Source: an uncultured Lachnospiraceae bacterium (GTDB taxonomy: Bacteria; Bacillota; Clostridia; Lachnospirales; Lachnospiraceae). From it: a stretch of DNA of 64,000 nt. Below the pieces are notes generated by a model that did not search any database, was not told the DNA's origin, and worked only from the letters and a program-made list of their open reading frames with translations. Numbering within the stretch: the first letter of the stretch is position 1; the number at the start of each line of letters is the position of its first letter. The translations under genes were made by a program, and so were the position numbers. The DNA lies in NCBI GenBank assembly GCA_910583965.1, contig CAJUAE010000002.1:44614-108613 (forward strand). Direction: 5' to 3'. Of this stretch, positions 1 to 8,154 are shown piece by piece.

Positions 1-1152
1 CTCGTTCGTTGGAACACATAGAAGGGCAACTTTGCTCGCTTCTGTGGAGATCACTCTATCTTCCCCTCTAACATTGTTTTTCTCAGCATCTATCTCTGTT
101 CCAAGATATCCCAGATACTTTGCAATCTCGGCGCGTCCTGAAATGTTGTTCTCTCCTACCCCCGCTGTAAATGCAATTGCATCCACGCCATTCATTGCTG
201 CTGTATATGCACCAATATACTTTGCCACACTGTAATAAAATGCCTCCAAGGCTGCTTTTGCAAGTTTATTATTGTTCGCTGCTGCCGCCTCGATATCTCG
301 AAAATCTGAAGAAACATTTGAGATGCCAAGCACACCTGATTTCTTATTTAAAATTGTGTTCATCTCTGCTGGTGTTATATTTTCTTTCTGACAGATAAAA
401 TCGCAGATAGCCGGATCAATACTGCCAGAACGTGTCCCCATAATAATACCCTCAAGCGGTGTAAGTCCCATAGAAGTATCAACACACTTTCCATGGTCAA
501 CCGCAGACACAGAACCACCATTTCCTAAATGACAAACAATAATCTTTAGTTCCTCTCTAGTCTTTCCAAGAATCTCGGCTGTCCTTGCAGATACATAGTC
601 ATGGCTGGTTCCGTGAAAACCATAACGACGCACCTTATACTTTTCATAATAAGCATACGGAAGTCCATACAAATAAGCCTTTTCGGGCATAGTCTGATGA
701 AATGCGGTGTCAAACACTGCCACCATTGGCACATTGGGCATAATTTCTTTGCATGAATTAATTCCAATCAAATTTGCTGGATTGTGAAGTGGTGCAAGGT
801 CATTACATTCCTTGATTGCTGCTAAAACTTCATCATCGATAATAACAGAAGACGCAAATTTTTCACCGCCGTGAACTACGCGATGCCCAACTGCGTTAAT
901 CTCGTCAAGCGACTGCACTACACCATGGTTTGTGTCGGTGAGTGCGTCAATCACAAGTTTGACTGCCACAGTATGATTCGGCATTGACGTCTCAATCTTT
1001 ACCTTATCTTTCCCCGCAGGCGCGTGTGTAAGGACACTTCCATCAATCCCAATACGCTCGCAAAGTCCTTTCGCAAGAACAGCCTCAGTATCGCTGTCAA
1101 TCAGTTGGTATTTCAGCGAAGAACTACCACAGTTAATTACTAAAATGTTCAT
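1..1152 (-). CDS. ackA: Acetate kinase, 3' end cut by window edge
   Basis: Acetate kinase catalyses acetyl phosphate + ADP to acetate + ATP in the cytoplasm, the last step of the Pta-AckA ATP-yielding pathway. My translation of the reverse strand begins MNILVINCGSSSLKYQL and has the family landmarks: N-terminal NCGSSSLK, VGHRVVHGG, FDTAFHQTMP, RRYGFHGTSH, HLGNGGS, MGLTPLEG and TRSGSIDP, then FTAGVGENN. The 384 visible codons compare with about 400 in the family, so only some 15 C-terminal residues lie outside the window. The ATG at 1150-1152 is preceded by a GGAGGG ribosome binding site (1160-1165). No pta is adjacent; proS lies upstream on the same strand across a 271-bp gap holding a cre-like site. 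Assignment is secure. Confidence 0.97.
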   Translation of the reverse strand, partial: MNILVINCGSSSLKYQLIDSDTEAVLAKGLCERIGIDGSVLTHAPAGKDKVKIETSMPNHTVAVKLVIDALTDTNHGVVQSLDEINAVGHRVVHGGEKFASSVIIDDEVLAAIKECNDLAPLHNPANLIGINSCKEIMPNVPMVAVFDTAFHQTMPEKAYLYGLPYAYYEKYKVRRYGFHGTSHDYVSARTAEILGKTREELKIIVCHLGNGGSVSAVDHGKCVDTSMGLTPLEGIIMGTRSGSIDPAICDFICQKENITPAEMNTILNKKSGVLGISNVSSDFRDIEAAAANNNKLAKAALEAFYYSVAKYIGAYTAAMNGVDAIAFTAGVGENNISGRAEIAKYLGYLGTEIDAEKNNVRGEDRVISTEASKVALLCVPTNE

Positions 1153-1184
1153 TGTATTTCCCTCCATATTCTTTCCGCCTTTTC

Positions 1185-1253
1185 GGAACTGTTATAAATT
1201 ACTTGTAGCAATAGTATTATAGAAATATCGTACATTGTTCTTATAACAGTTCC
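1185..1253. repeat. Long inverted repeat in the ackA leader
   Basis: Two perfect 13-bp arms, GGAACTGTTATAA (1185-1197) and TTATAACAGTTCC (1241-1253), enclose 43 bp. The loop contains the best -10 candidate for ackA. In RNA it would form a stem-loop ahead of the ackA ribosome binding site; in DNA it could be a regulator site or a small palindromic repeat. No function is established. Confidence 0.6.
1216..1221 (-). promoter_or_regulatory. Candidate -10 box of ackA
   Basis: A perfect TATAAT lies on the reverse strand 63 bp before the ackA ATG. No good -35 lies 16-18 bp upstream, which would fit an activator-dependent promoter. Assigned from sequence only. Confidence 0.4.
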
Positions 1254-1295
1254 TAATTATGATACATTAACATCATACCTTATTTTTCCAGAAAA

Positions 1296-1309
1296 TGAAA
1301 GCGCTTTCT
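1296..1309. promoter_or_regulatory. Catabolite-responsive element (cre) upstream of ackA
   Basis: TGAAAGCGCTTTCT is a near-perfect palindrome around GAAAGCGCTTTC and matches the CcpA cre consensus (TGWAANCGNTNWCA) at all but the last position. It lies about 75-90 bp upstream of the candidate -10 of ackA. In Bacillus subtilis ackA is activated by CcpA from a cre upstream of the promoter, so location and gene agree. That CcpA acts here is inference. Confidence 0.65.
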
Positions 1310-1423
1310 AACAGTTCAGTCTTTGGCTTCCTATTATAGGAATCAAGAGGAATCAAGCTATAATTTGCAACAAATACAAAGTTCTGGGCGGAACTTTTAT
1401 TTTGGCTTTTTGTTACAAATCTA

Positions 1424-2863
1424 TTAATATGCTCTACCCCAGTAGACCATCTTGTTTGCAGGCTTTTTGCAACACACACAAGTTGCACTTAACTGTTCCT
1501 GCTCAAATGGCATACAACGGCTTGTCGCCGCCAGCTCATCCTTAATTTTATCCTCACAAGTGCGCTCTCCACACCACATTGCCTTGACAAATCCTGGTTT
1601 ATTGTTGATGGTATCGCAAAATTCTTCCCATGTAACTGCATTGTAAATGTGTGTTTCCAGATGCTTCTTTGCTGCCTCATACATATCTTTCTGAATTGTA
1701 TCAAGAAATTCTGCCGCCTTTGTCTCAACCGCATCAAGACAAATCTCAATTTTCTCCCTTGTATCGCGGCGCACAAAGACACATTTATTGTTCTCGATAT
1801 CTTTTGGCCCAATCTCAATCCGAAACGGCACGCCGCGCATCTCGCACTCACTAAATTTCCAACCTGGACTCTTGTCTGAATCATCTACTTTTACGCGAAA
1901 ACCTTTTTCCAAAAGACGTTCTCTAAGTTCATACGCTTTGTCAAGCACACCTTCTTTTTTCTGTTGAATTGGAATAATCATAATTTGTGTCGGCGCTACT
2001 TTTGGTGGCAGTTTCAAGCCAGAATCATCACCGTGCACCATAATAACTGCACCAATTATACGTGTTGACAATCCCCATGAAGTCTGATGACAATATTTTA
2101 ATGTGTTATCCTTATCCGTAAATTGGATTCCAAATGCCTTTGCAAAACCGTCCCCAAAATTATGACTTGTACCAGATTGTAGTGCCTTTCCATCGTGCAT
2201 TAACGCCTCAATTGTATAAGTTGCCTCCGCTCCAGCAAACTTTTCCTTATCTGTCTTTTGTCCTTTCACGACCGGAATCGCAAGCACATCCCGCACAAAG
2301 TCCGCATACACATTCAACATTTGAATTGTCCGCTCCTCTGCCTCCTCCGCTGTTGCATGTGCAGTGTGTCCCTCTTGCCATAGAAATTCACGGCTTCTCA
2401 AAAAAGGACGCGTCGTTTTCTCCCAACGCACCACAGAGCACCACTGATTATATACTTTTGGCAAATCCCGATAAGATTGTACCTCATTTTTATAAAAATC
2501 GCAGAACAACGTTTCCGATGTCGGCCGCACACAAAGTCTTTCCTGTAATGGCTCAAGCCCCCCATGTGTCACCCACGCAACTTCTGGCGCAAATCCCTCA
2601 ACATGATCTTTTTCCTTTTCCAGAAGGCTCTCCGGTATAAACATTGGCATGTACACATTCTCTACACCTGTCCTCTTAAATGCAGCGTCCAACTGTTGTT
2701 GAATCTGTTCCCAAATCGCATAGCCTGCAGGTTTAATAATCATACAACCCTTCACACTCGAATAATCACACAGCTCCGCCTTCTTTACCACGTCTGTGTA
2801 CCACTGTGCGAAATCCTCCTCCATAGAAGTAATCGCTTCCACAAGTTTCTTGTCATTTGCCAT
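1424..2863 (-). CDS. proS: Prolyl-tRNA synthetase (archaeal/eukaryotic-like form)
   Basis: Charges tRNA-Pro with proline in the cytoplasm (class II aminoacyl-tRNA synthetase). Motifs seen: RPTSET near residue 115, the LRSREFLWQEGHTAH stretch of motif 2, and WGLSTRIIGAVIMVHGDDSG of motif 3. The 479-aa length, lack of an inserted editing domain, and Cys-rich C-terminal extension (CGERTC then CVCCKK) ending in Tyr match the shorter ProRS class shared by archaea, eukaryotes and many Firmicutes, not the E. coli type of about 570 aa. The ATG at 2863 is preceded by GAAAGGATG. The upstream leader holds a T-box with a proline CCU specifier, which independently confirms the amino acid. ackA follows on the same strand. 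Confidence 0.97.
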   Translation of the reverse strand: MANDKKLVEAITSMEEDFAQWYTDVVKKAELCDYSSVKGCMIIKPAGYAIWEQIQQQLDAAFKRTGVENVYMPMFIPESLLEKEKDHVEGFAPEVAWVTHGGLEPLQERLCVRPTSETLFCDFYKNEVQSYRDLPKVYNQWCSVVRWEKTTRPFLRSREFLWQEGHTAHATAEEAEERTIQMLNVYADFVRDVLAIPVVKGQKTDKEKFAGAEATYTIEALMHDGKALQSGTSHNFGDGFAKAFGIQFTDKDNTLKYCHQTSWGLSTRIIGAVIMVHGDDSGLKLPPKVAPTQIMIIPIQQKKEGVLDKAYELRERLLEKGFRVKVDDSDKSPGWKFSECEMRGVPFRIEIGPKDIENNKCVFVRRDTREKIEICLDAVETKAAEFLDTIQKDMYEAAKKHLETHIYNAVTWEEFCDTINNKPGFVKAMWCGERTCEDKIKDELAATSRCMPFEQEQLSATCVCCKKPANKMVYWGRAY

Positions 2864-2953
2864 CTTTTCTCATCCTTTCTTATATTTTTATTTAGCAGTA
2901 AAATAATTTTCTTTACTGCCATACAATTAAGCAGGGAACGTTATTTGCCCTAC

Positions 2954-3117
2954 TTAGGAACTGTAGAAAAATAACTGACGCATCTTGACTTGGCTATTTC
3001 TCCGATTATGCATGCCAAAAAGCCTCGCCGTAGCCCGCTACGCCTACGTTTTTTGACATACATCCTCAAAGAAATATCCTGCGCAATCTGCATCACTTAT
3101 TTTCCTACAATTCCTTA
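2954..3117. repeat. 164-bp imperfect palindrome (MITE-like)
   Basis: TTAGGAACTGTAGAAAAATAA at the left is mirrored by TTATTTTCCTACAATTCCTTA at the right. The pairing continues inward with bulges (GACGCATCTTGA against TGCGCAATCTGC; TATTTC against GAAATA) to a GC-rich centre near 3030-3050. It lies in the proS leader downstream of the T-box terminator and encodes nothing I recognise. The long near-palindromic form suggests a non-autonomous mobile repeat or REP-like element. Confidence 0.6.
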
Positions 3118-3235
3118 TCGCGCCAAACGCGCGAAACTTTAGCTGTATAATCGTTACTATTCACAGTATGAAAGTCACTCATAGTAACAGTTTGAGACAC
3201 TATGGAAAGTTTTACTATACAGAAATCACACTCTC
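3118..3235. repeat. Nested hairpins next to the palindrome in the proS leader
   Basis: CGCGCCAAACGCGCG (3119-3133) is a compact hairpin. Beyond it, nested inverted repeats are visible: CTGTATAATCGTTACTATT against AATAGTAACAG, and an outer CTGTATA/TATACAG pair near 3153 and 3216. This and the preceding palindrome may form one composite intergenic element. A related GCTTTAGC plus CGCGATAAACGCG pattern occurs near 14567-14593. Confidence 0.4.
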
Positions 3236-3290
3236 ACGGAATGCACATACCTGACTTGTGAAAAATAGCGCGTAGTTTCTCTCCAGATGG

Positions 3291-3572
3291 ACAAAATAGG
3301 GTGGCAACACCTATGTTTCCCCTAGGGGCCTTCATACGGCGTTACCACCCTGATTTTACTCATCTTACCGTTAACGCCGGTGTTACGCTGTATTTCCTAA
3401 ATTTATTTTGTGGTATGTGCGTTAGTTCTGTTAACAGATAACCAATTCGCACACCAGCAATAAATTTTACTCACACAGGACTCCAAGGCAGGTTCCAAAG
3501 CTTTTCCTTAGCAATCTCACACCAAATGATTCCCTCTCTGAAAAGTGTCTACTTTGTACTAATCCTTTTCCA
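3291..3572 (-). ncRNA. T-box riboswitch, proline-specific
   Basis: On the reverse strand the leader starts with a GGATTAGTAC-type stem I base, followed by the CAGAGAGGG and GGTGTGAGA signatures. A GAA-CCU-GCC specifier loop follows, with CCU (a proline codon) at 3490-3492. The conserved T-box AGGGTGGTAACGCCG lies at 3337-3351. The TGGT can pair with the ACCA end of uncharged tRNA-Pro. The terminator helix spans 3298-3351 and ends in a short U-run (ATTTT). Uncharged tRNA-Pro would stabilise the antiterminator and turn on proS, about 430 bp downstream. Confidence 0.92.
3298..3351 (-). terminator. T-box regulated terminator
   Basis: AGGGTGGTAACGCC pairs with GGTGTTGCCACCCT, with a smaller CCCCTAGGGG hairpin in the loop, followed by ATTTTG. 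The 5' arm is the T-box itself, so terminator and antiterminator are mutually exclusive. Confidence 0.85.
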
Positions 3573-3616
3573 TGTCATACTTTTTTCAATTCATTTATGA
3601 CAGCACACTGTCCACT

Positions 3617-3892
3617 CTACAGCTCGTCCACAATCGCTGCTGACGATACAAATGTTCCAACAACGGAGAGTACAACTGCCAAGATAATAATTAGCATTCC
3701 GCCCATCAAAAGAATCATCGCTCCGCCGCCGTTATCCTCAGCGCCATCTGCTTGACCTTCCACTGTGTTTTCCACTGCTGTTTCCGCCGCCTGCGCCGTA
3801 TGCACTCCAAACGAAAAAGCTGTGATAAATGCCCCTAAAACCATGACAAGCAACAGCTTCCAGATTTTGCAAACACGATTTTGTTTTGTCAT
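3617..3892 (-). CDS. Small secreted/membrane protein, unknown
   Basis: 91 aa. A basic N-terminus and hydrophobic stretch (about residues 12-30, ending near AQAAE) look like a signal peptide. A short acidic, Gly-rich linker (about 36-57) follows, then one strong transmembrane segment (about 58-82) and a short C-terminal tail ending IVDEL. The ATG at 3892 has AAGGTGG upstream. It ends about 45 bp before the proS T-box starts. The size and topology recall small membrane subunits such as OadG, but no diagnostic motif is present and I do not assign it. Confidence 0.6.
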   Translation of the reverse strand: MTKQNRVCKIWKLLLVMVLGAFITAFSFGVHTAQAAETAVENTVEGQADGAEDNGGGAMILLMGGMLIIILAVVLSVVGTFVSSAAIVDEL

Positions 3893-4012
3893 TCATTCCA
3901 CCTTCTCTACTTCCATAATTTCATATCCAATTTACAGTCTACCATACAATTCTCAAAATGTGAATTGTTTTCCGCAATTTTGCAGAAAAAGAAATAATAG
4001 AGTGTGTACAAA

Positions 4013-4066
4013 AAGGACACTGTAACAATAGGCTCTCCCTCATTAGCCCATTGTTACAATGTCCTT
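4013..4066 (-). terminator. Rho-independent terminator
   Basis: AAGGACACTGTAACAATAG (4013-4031) pairs with CATTGTTACAATGTCCTT (4049-4066) around a 17-nt loop. On the minus strand it is followed by a run of T, so it should terminate the gene at 4091-4477. Confidence 0.85.
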
Positions 4067-4090
4067 CTCTTTCATCATTTGACAGGAACA

Positions 4091-4477
4091 TTATTCCTCT
4101 TCCTCCACAAAATCCGTGTGGAACATCAGTAGAAATTCCGCTCCATTTCTGATTGTGAGCTTCATCACAACGCCCTTGCCATCCACTGATATCTTTGCAT
4201 TTACTTTCTTTACTGTGTTTAGGTTAAGCTGAACCGTCGTGAACATATCATCACTTGTCAGACACATTACCCTGCCAGCTACTTTCACTTCAGAGCAGAT
4301 TACAGAAAATGACATGTTTAATCCAGTTCCGTCTGTCACGTCTTCTATTGTTGATAATGCAATTGGAATATTTTTTACATCCATCAATACTGAAATCAAA
4401 CTATCAGCATCATTGACAAGCAACAAACGGTTGCGCATAACCTCCAAATAATTCGTCCAGTTCTGCATTCCATCCAT
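4091..4477 (-). CDS. Conserved-looking hypothetical protein, 128 aa
   Basis: Not recognised. A soluble protein of 128 aa with no signal peptide or membrane segment. The sequence alternates beta-like stretches (NMSFSVICSEVKVAGRVMCL; GKGVVMKLTIRNGAEFLLMF) and ends in an acidic FVEEEE tail. The ATG at 4477 is well placed behind AAAGGAGG, and a strong terminator follows the stop, so it is very likely a real single-gene transcript. It sits between the pseudouridine synthase and the small membrane gene on the same strand. No function is proposed. Confidence 0.7.
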   Translation of the reverse strand: MDGMQNWTNYLEVMRNRLLLVNDADSLISVLMDVKNIPIALSTIEDVTDGTGLNMSFSVICSEVKVAGRVMCLTSDDMFTTVQLNLNTVKKVNAKISVDGKGVVMKLTIRNGAEFLLMFHTDFVEEEE

Positions 4478-4735
4478 ACTCTGGCCTCCTTTGTATTACT
4501 GTGTTACTCCCCTTTTCTGAGTTCTTGCAAAATACAAGGCCTTTGTCTATGCTATTATTATACTTTTTTCGCAAAAATGTGTCAACAGCTAATTTACGTT
4601 CTTTTTTTCAGAATATTTCTAAATTTATTGCGATTCGTCTGTAAAAGCAGTAAAATTCATTTGCTAAATTGATGTTATTTATCAATTTATATGAAAAATA
4701 ACTTGCTATTTATGCCTATTATACACATAATTATG

Positions 4736-5425
4736 TCAAAAACGTTGCGGCGTAAACAGTACTGTTTTAAATTTATCAATGTCCAACAAAAATTCCATTT
4801 TTTTCTGTTCTATTGGATGGATCAGGCACAACTGATATGCCAAAAGTGCTGTCTTATGAATAGCAAATGCATTTGACAATTCCTTTGCCAGCGCAGTGCC
4901 ATACTTCAAATCACCTAGTAGCGGGAATCCTGCATGTGCCATCTGCACTCGGATTTGATGATGTCTTCCAGTAAACAGTTCAATCTCCAAAAGGGATATC
5001 TTATCATTGTGCGCCAAAAGTTTCCACTGAAGCGATGCCTCTTTTGCTCCTGGAGTATCTGCCATAACTACCTTTGAAAGATTGGTTCGTCCATCCTTAA
5101 CCAAAAAATCTATTCGCACACCCTCTTGCGATTGTGGTACTCCCGCAGTCAAAGCCACATATTTTTTGCTGAGACTTCCATCCTGTAATTCATCGCTAAG
5201 TCTTTTGGCTGTGCGCGCATCCTTTGCAAAGACAAGAAGCCCCTCAACTGGCTGGTCAAGCCTGTGTACCACACCAATATAGGTGTTTTCACCCTTTTTC
5301 TTTCGGTAATTTTTTAATTCGGAAACAAGGTCTGCCTGACCAATCTTTGCAGTCTCTGTTGCAATCCCAGCAGGCTTATGCACGACTAGCAGAACAGGGT
5401 CCTCATACACTATCATCTTGTCCAT
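4736..5425 (-). CDS. RluA-family RNA pseudouridine synthase
   Basis: Isomerises specific uridines to pseudouridine in rRNA or tRNA. The HKPAG motif near the N-terminus and the catalytic motif HRLDQPVEG (Asp about residue 57) are present, as is the later GRHHQIRVQMAHAG segment with LLGDLKYG, all typical of RluA/C/D enzymes. It lacks an S4 domain, as short members of about 230 aa often do. I chose the ATG at 5425 because AGGA then sits 9 nt upstream; an in-frame ATG at 5434 abuts that AGGA. It is probably the last gene of the kinase/regulator operon, 28 bp after the regulator stop. The target base cannot be told from sequence. Confidence 0.9.
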   Translation of the reverse strand: MDKMIVYEDPVLLVVHKPAGIATETAKIGQADLVSELKNYRKKKGENTYIGVVHRLDQPVEGLLVFAKDARTAKRLSDELQDGSLSKKYVALTAGVPQSQEGVRIDFLVKDGRTNLSKVVMADTPGAKEASLQWKLLAHNDKISLLEIELFTGRHHQIRVQMAHAGFPLLGDLKYGTALAKELSNAFAIHKTALLAYQLCLIHPIEQKKMEFLLDIDKFKTVLFTPQRF

Positions 5426-5453
5426 TTTTTTCATTCCTATTCAGAGAAAAAAG

Positions 5454-6143
5454 TTAGAGCTTAAACCGATATCCAACACCCCAAATCGTTTCAATATATT
5501 GTGGTTTTGAAGTATCTGTCTCAATCTTTTCTCGTATTTTCTTGATATGCACTGTGACTGTCGCAATGTCACCAATCGAATCCATATCCCATATTTCTCG
5601 AAAAATTTCCTCTTTTGTAAAAACATGGTTTGGATTTTCTGCAAGAAACGTTAAAAGGTCAAACTCCTTTGTGGTAAAATTTCGCTCCTCACCATCCACA
5701 AACACACGACGGGCTGTCTTATCAATACGAATACCACGAATCTCCACAATGTCATTTTCCTTCGTATGACTCCCCACCAGACGATTATATCGCGCCATAT
5801 GTGCCTTCACGCGTGCCACAAGCTCGCTGGGACTAAATGGTTTTGTCAAATAATCATCTGCGCCTAATCCAAGTCCTCGAATCTTGTCAATATCATCTTT
5901 CTTTGCAGATACCATTAAAATTGGAACATTTTTGTCCTCTCGAATACGCTTACAAATCTCAAATCCGTCAATCCCCGGAAGCATCAGATCCAATATAATT
6001 AAATCAAAATCCTCCGCCAACGCTGTGGCAAGTCCAGTATCACCGCTGTTTTCGATTTTCACTTCAAAGTCATTTAACTCCAAGTAATCTTTCTCCAGCT
6101 CTGCAATTGCCTCCTCATCCTCTACAATCAAAATTCTGCTCAT
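5454..6143 (-). CDS. OmpR/PhoB-family response regulator
   Basis: 229 aa. Receiver domain (about 1-120) with acidic pocket near EDEE, phospho-acceptor Asp52 in LDLMLPG, Ser79 and Lys101 (KPF). It is followed by a winged-helix DNA-binding domain (about 130-229) with the family ending IETIWGVGYRFKL. It should be phosphorylated by the kinase encoded directly upstream (6234-7382) and act as a transcription factor. Start at 6143 behind AAAGGAT. The kinase precedes the regulator in this operon, the reverse of the usual order. The regulon is not visible. Confidence 0.95.
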   Translation of the reverse strand: MSRILIVEDEEAIAELEKDYLELNDFEVKIENSGDTGLATALAEDFDLIILDLMLPGIDGFEICKRIREDKNVPILMVSAKKDDIDKIRGLGLGADDYLTKPFSPSELVARVKAHMARYNRLVGSHTKENDIVEIRGIRIDKTARRVFVDGEERNFTTKEFDLLTFLAENPNHVFTKEEIFREIWDMDSIGDIATVTVHIKKIREKIETDTSKPQYIETIWGVGYRFKL

Positions 6144-6233
6144 ATGTTCTATCCTTTCTTAATTTTATAGTACTATTTAAAAATGCCATTGGCATTCCTG
6201 CTGCGGTGCAAGTTTGTTTTCTACTGATATCCT

Positions 6234-7382
6234 TTAAATAACAACTTCATCCGTCGACTCCATGTACTTGCGCAACACAAAATGCATACAGGTTCCCTCC
6301 CCTTCCTTGCTAGTTGCCCAAACATAGCCTCCATGATCTTCAATAATTTTTTTCACAATGCTAAGTCCAATTCCACTGCCGCCCTGCAAAGAATTTCGTG
6401 AGGAATCTGTTCTGTAAAATCGCTCAAAAATATTGCCAATATCCTTAGATGCAATTCCTTTTCCATCATCCTCAATCTCAATTTTCACAGACTCACTCTC
6501 ATCCAAAATCCGAATGTCAATCACACCATTATCATGTCCCATATACTTAACACTGTTACTGATAATATTGTTAATAACCTTTTTAAGTTGCTCTGGATCC
6601 GCCACAACACAAGTATCTGGAGACACCAGATTGGTAAAATTTAAATGAATATTTTTGGATTCTAAGTCAAGTCCCACCTCCTCAACACAGTCTGAAAAAT
6701 AGTCTGAAACATTTAATATATGAAAATGATAAGGAATCTTATTGGAATCAATTCCCGAGTAAGTTGTCAACTCATTAATAAGTTTATCCATATCATTTGC
6801 CTTGTTATAGATGGTTTTAATGTACTTATCTATCTTTTCAGGTGTGTCTGCCACACCATCCATAATCCCCTCAACATAGCCTTTAATAGATGTGATTGGC
6901 GTCTTGAGGTCATGAGAAATATTACTTACAAGTTCTTTCGATTTCTTCTCATTCTGCTCTTTCTCCTCCTCACTCTCTTTCAATTGAAGACGCATCTGTT
7001 CATAATTATCGTACAATATGCCAATCTCATCCTCACGCCCACCATTCATATGATAGTCAAAATCGCCTACTGAGATATGCTGCATTGCCACGCTTAACTC
7101 TTTGAGTGGTCTGTAAATATCTCGATTCAGCCATGCTGTGATAATCGCACTTGTAATAATCAAAATCACAACCATGGCAATCACTAGATATTTCATAAGA
7201 CGGCGGTTAATCATAGCACCAATCATAATCTCATTTTTATTCAGCTCATGTATCACATCAATATTTTCATAATATCCATATCCAAAAAATACCACTATTC
7301 CACAAGTAAGTGGAACCAAAATAATTGCCAGAAAAAGTATCATCATTTTTGTTTTCAATTTAATTCTTGGTCCTTTTCTCAT
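6234..7382 (-). CDS. Sensor histidine kinase (HAMP-HisKA-HATPase)
   Basis: 382-aa membrane kinase. Two transmembrane helices (about 13-35 and 64-84) enclose a very short extracytoplasmic loop of about 30 residues. A HAMP domain follows, then HisKA with SNISHDLKTPITSIKGY (His157), and the ATPase domain with N box (NNIISNSVKYM), DDGKGI, FERFYRTD and GGSGIGLSIVKK. The tiny loop suggests sensing in or at the membrane rather than by a large ligand domain, as in intramembrane-sensing kinases of Firmicutes. The promoter region is shared back-to-back with perR. Confidence 0.94.
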   Translation of the reverse strand: MRKGPRIKLKTKMMILFLAIILVPLTCGIVVFFGYGYYENIDVIHELNKNEIMIGAMINRRLMKYLVIAMVVILIITSAIITAWLNRDIYRPLKELSVAMQHISVGDFDYHMNGGREDEIGILYDNYEQMRLQLKESEEEKEQNEKKSKELVSNISHDLKTPITSIKGYVEGIMDGVADTPEKIDKYIKTIYNKANDMDKLINELTTYSGIDSNKIPYHFHILNVSDYFSDCVEEVGLDLESKNIHLNFTNLVSPDTCVVADPEQLKKVINNIISNSVKYMGHDNGVIDIRILDESESVKIEIEDDGKGIASKDIGNIFERFYRTDSSRNSLQGGSGIGLSIVKKIIEDHGGYVWATSKEGEGTCMHFVLRKYMESTDEVVI

Positions 7383-7575
7383 CTCTGTCTATCTCTCTTT
7401 CAATCGCTTTATAGAAAACTGTGACAGTAAGTAGGTTGTCATTCTTCTTTTTTACTGTAGTATATCATATCCTATCTGAAAATATAGTGTTTTTAACATT
7501 TCTTTATTCTTTTTTAATCCTAGAATATATTTATATTTCTTTATTCTTTTTTCATTTCTGATTTAAAATTTTTTA

Positions 7576-7604
7576 TTGACAAGTCTTAGAAAATCAAATA
7601 TAAT
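7576..7604 (+). promoter_or_regulatory. Promoter of perR-rbr
   Basis: A perfect -35 TTGACA (7576-7581) and perfect -10 TATAAT (7599-7604) are separated by 17 bp. The predicted start lies within the palindrome at 7607-7621. The gap 7383-7740 also holds the divergent promoter of the histidine kinase operon (a TATACT lies near 7460-7470, minus strand, without a clear -35). Confidence 0.88.
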
Positions 7605-7606
7605 AA

Positions 7607-7621
7607 CAGTAATCATTACTG
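7607..7621. promoter_or_regulatory. Fur/PerR-type operator (7-1-7 palindrome)
   Basis: CAGTAATCATTACTG is a perfect 7-1-7 inverted repeat directly downstream of the -10, where a bound repressor would block initiation. Its core TAATNATTA is identical to that of the PerR box (TTATAATNATTATAA). Autoregulation by the PerR-like gene it precedes is the natural inference. Confidence 0.75.
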
Positions 7622-7740
7622 ATTTATTCAGAAATGATTTTAGCAGGATTGGAGATTTTACTGTGAAAAATAAATTTTTTGCAGAACAAATTTGTACTTA
7701 CGTTCAAATTTGTAAACTTCGATAAGAATGGGGGATTTAT

Positions 7741-8142
7741 ATGACGATGAAATACAGCCGTCAGAGAGCAGCTATCCTCTCCTACCTGCAGTCTCGCAAG
7801 GACCACCCAACTGCAGAATCCGTTTATTCGAGTGTAAAGGAGGAGTTTCCAAATATCAGTCTTGGCACAGTATATCGCAATCTAAATCAGCTCGCAGAAG
7901 CTGGTATGATTGCAAAACATAGTTTTGGAAAGCTGGGAATTGACCGCTTTGACTACAATACCAGCCCACATTATCATTTTGTGTGCAACTGTTGTAATGT
8001 TGTCATAGATCTACCACTGGAAAACGATATTTTTTCAGAAATTGATGCACAAGCTTCCAAAGGCTTTGATGGATTGGTGCAGGAACATCGACTATACTTC
8101 TGTGGTATTTGCAAAAATTGCCTGAATAGACAGGCGAAATAG
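7741..8142 (+). CDS. perR: PerR-like peroxide-sensing repressor (Fur family)
   Basis: 133-aa Fur-family regulator: N-terminal winged helix (RQRAAILSYL, SLGTVYRNLNQLAEAG) and C-terminal metal-binding dimerisation domain. The five regulatory metal ligands of B. subtilis PerR have counterparts here: His22 (HPTAE), Asp71 (RFD), His77 and His79 (HYH) and Asp90. The last is Asp as in PerR rather than the Glu of Fur. Structural zinc cysteines are present (CNCC and CGICKNC). Start at ATG 7741 with GGGGGA upstream. The gene is followed after 70 bp by rubrerythrin, the classic clostridial peroxide-response pairing. Expected role: iron-dependent repressor inactivated by peroxide oxidation. Confidence 0.92.
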   Translation: MTMKYSRQRAAILSYLQSRKDHPTAESVYSSVKEEFPNISLGTVYRNLNQLAEAGMIAKHSFGKLGIDRFDYNTSPHYHFVCNCCNVVIDLPLENDIFSEIDAQASKGFDGLVQEHRLYFCGICKNCLNRQAK

Positions 8143-8154
8143 TTCATTGTACTT

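Noticed and set aside
2134..2640. 168-codon plus-strand frame over proS
   Set aside because: Antisense to the proS catalytic core; Pro/Leu/His-biased shadow.
2954..3117. Palindrome as an additional terminator of the T-box
   Set aside because: It is far larger than a terminator stem, has bulges and no U-run in the right place.
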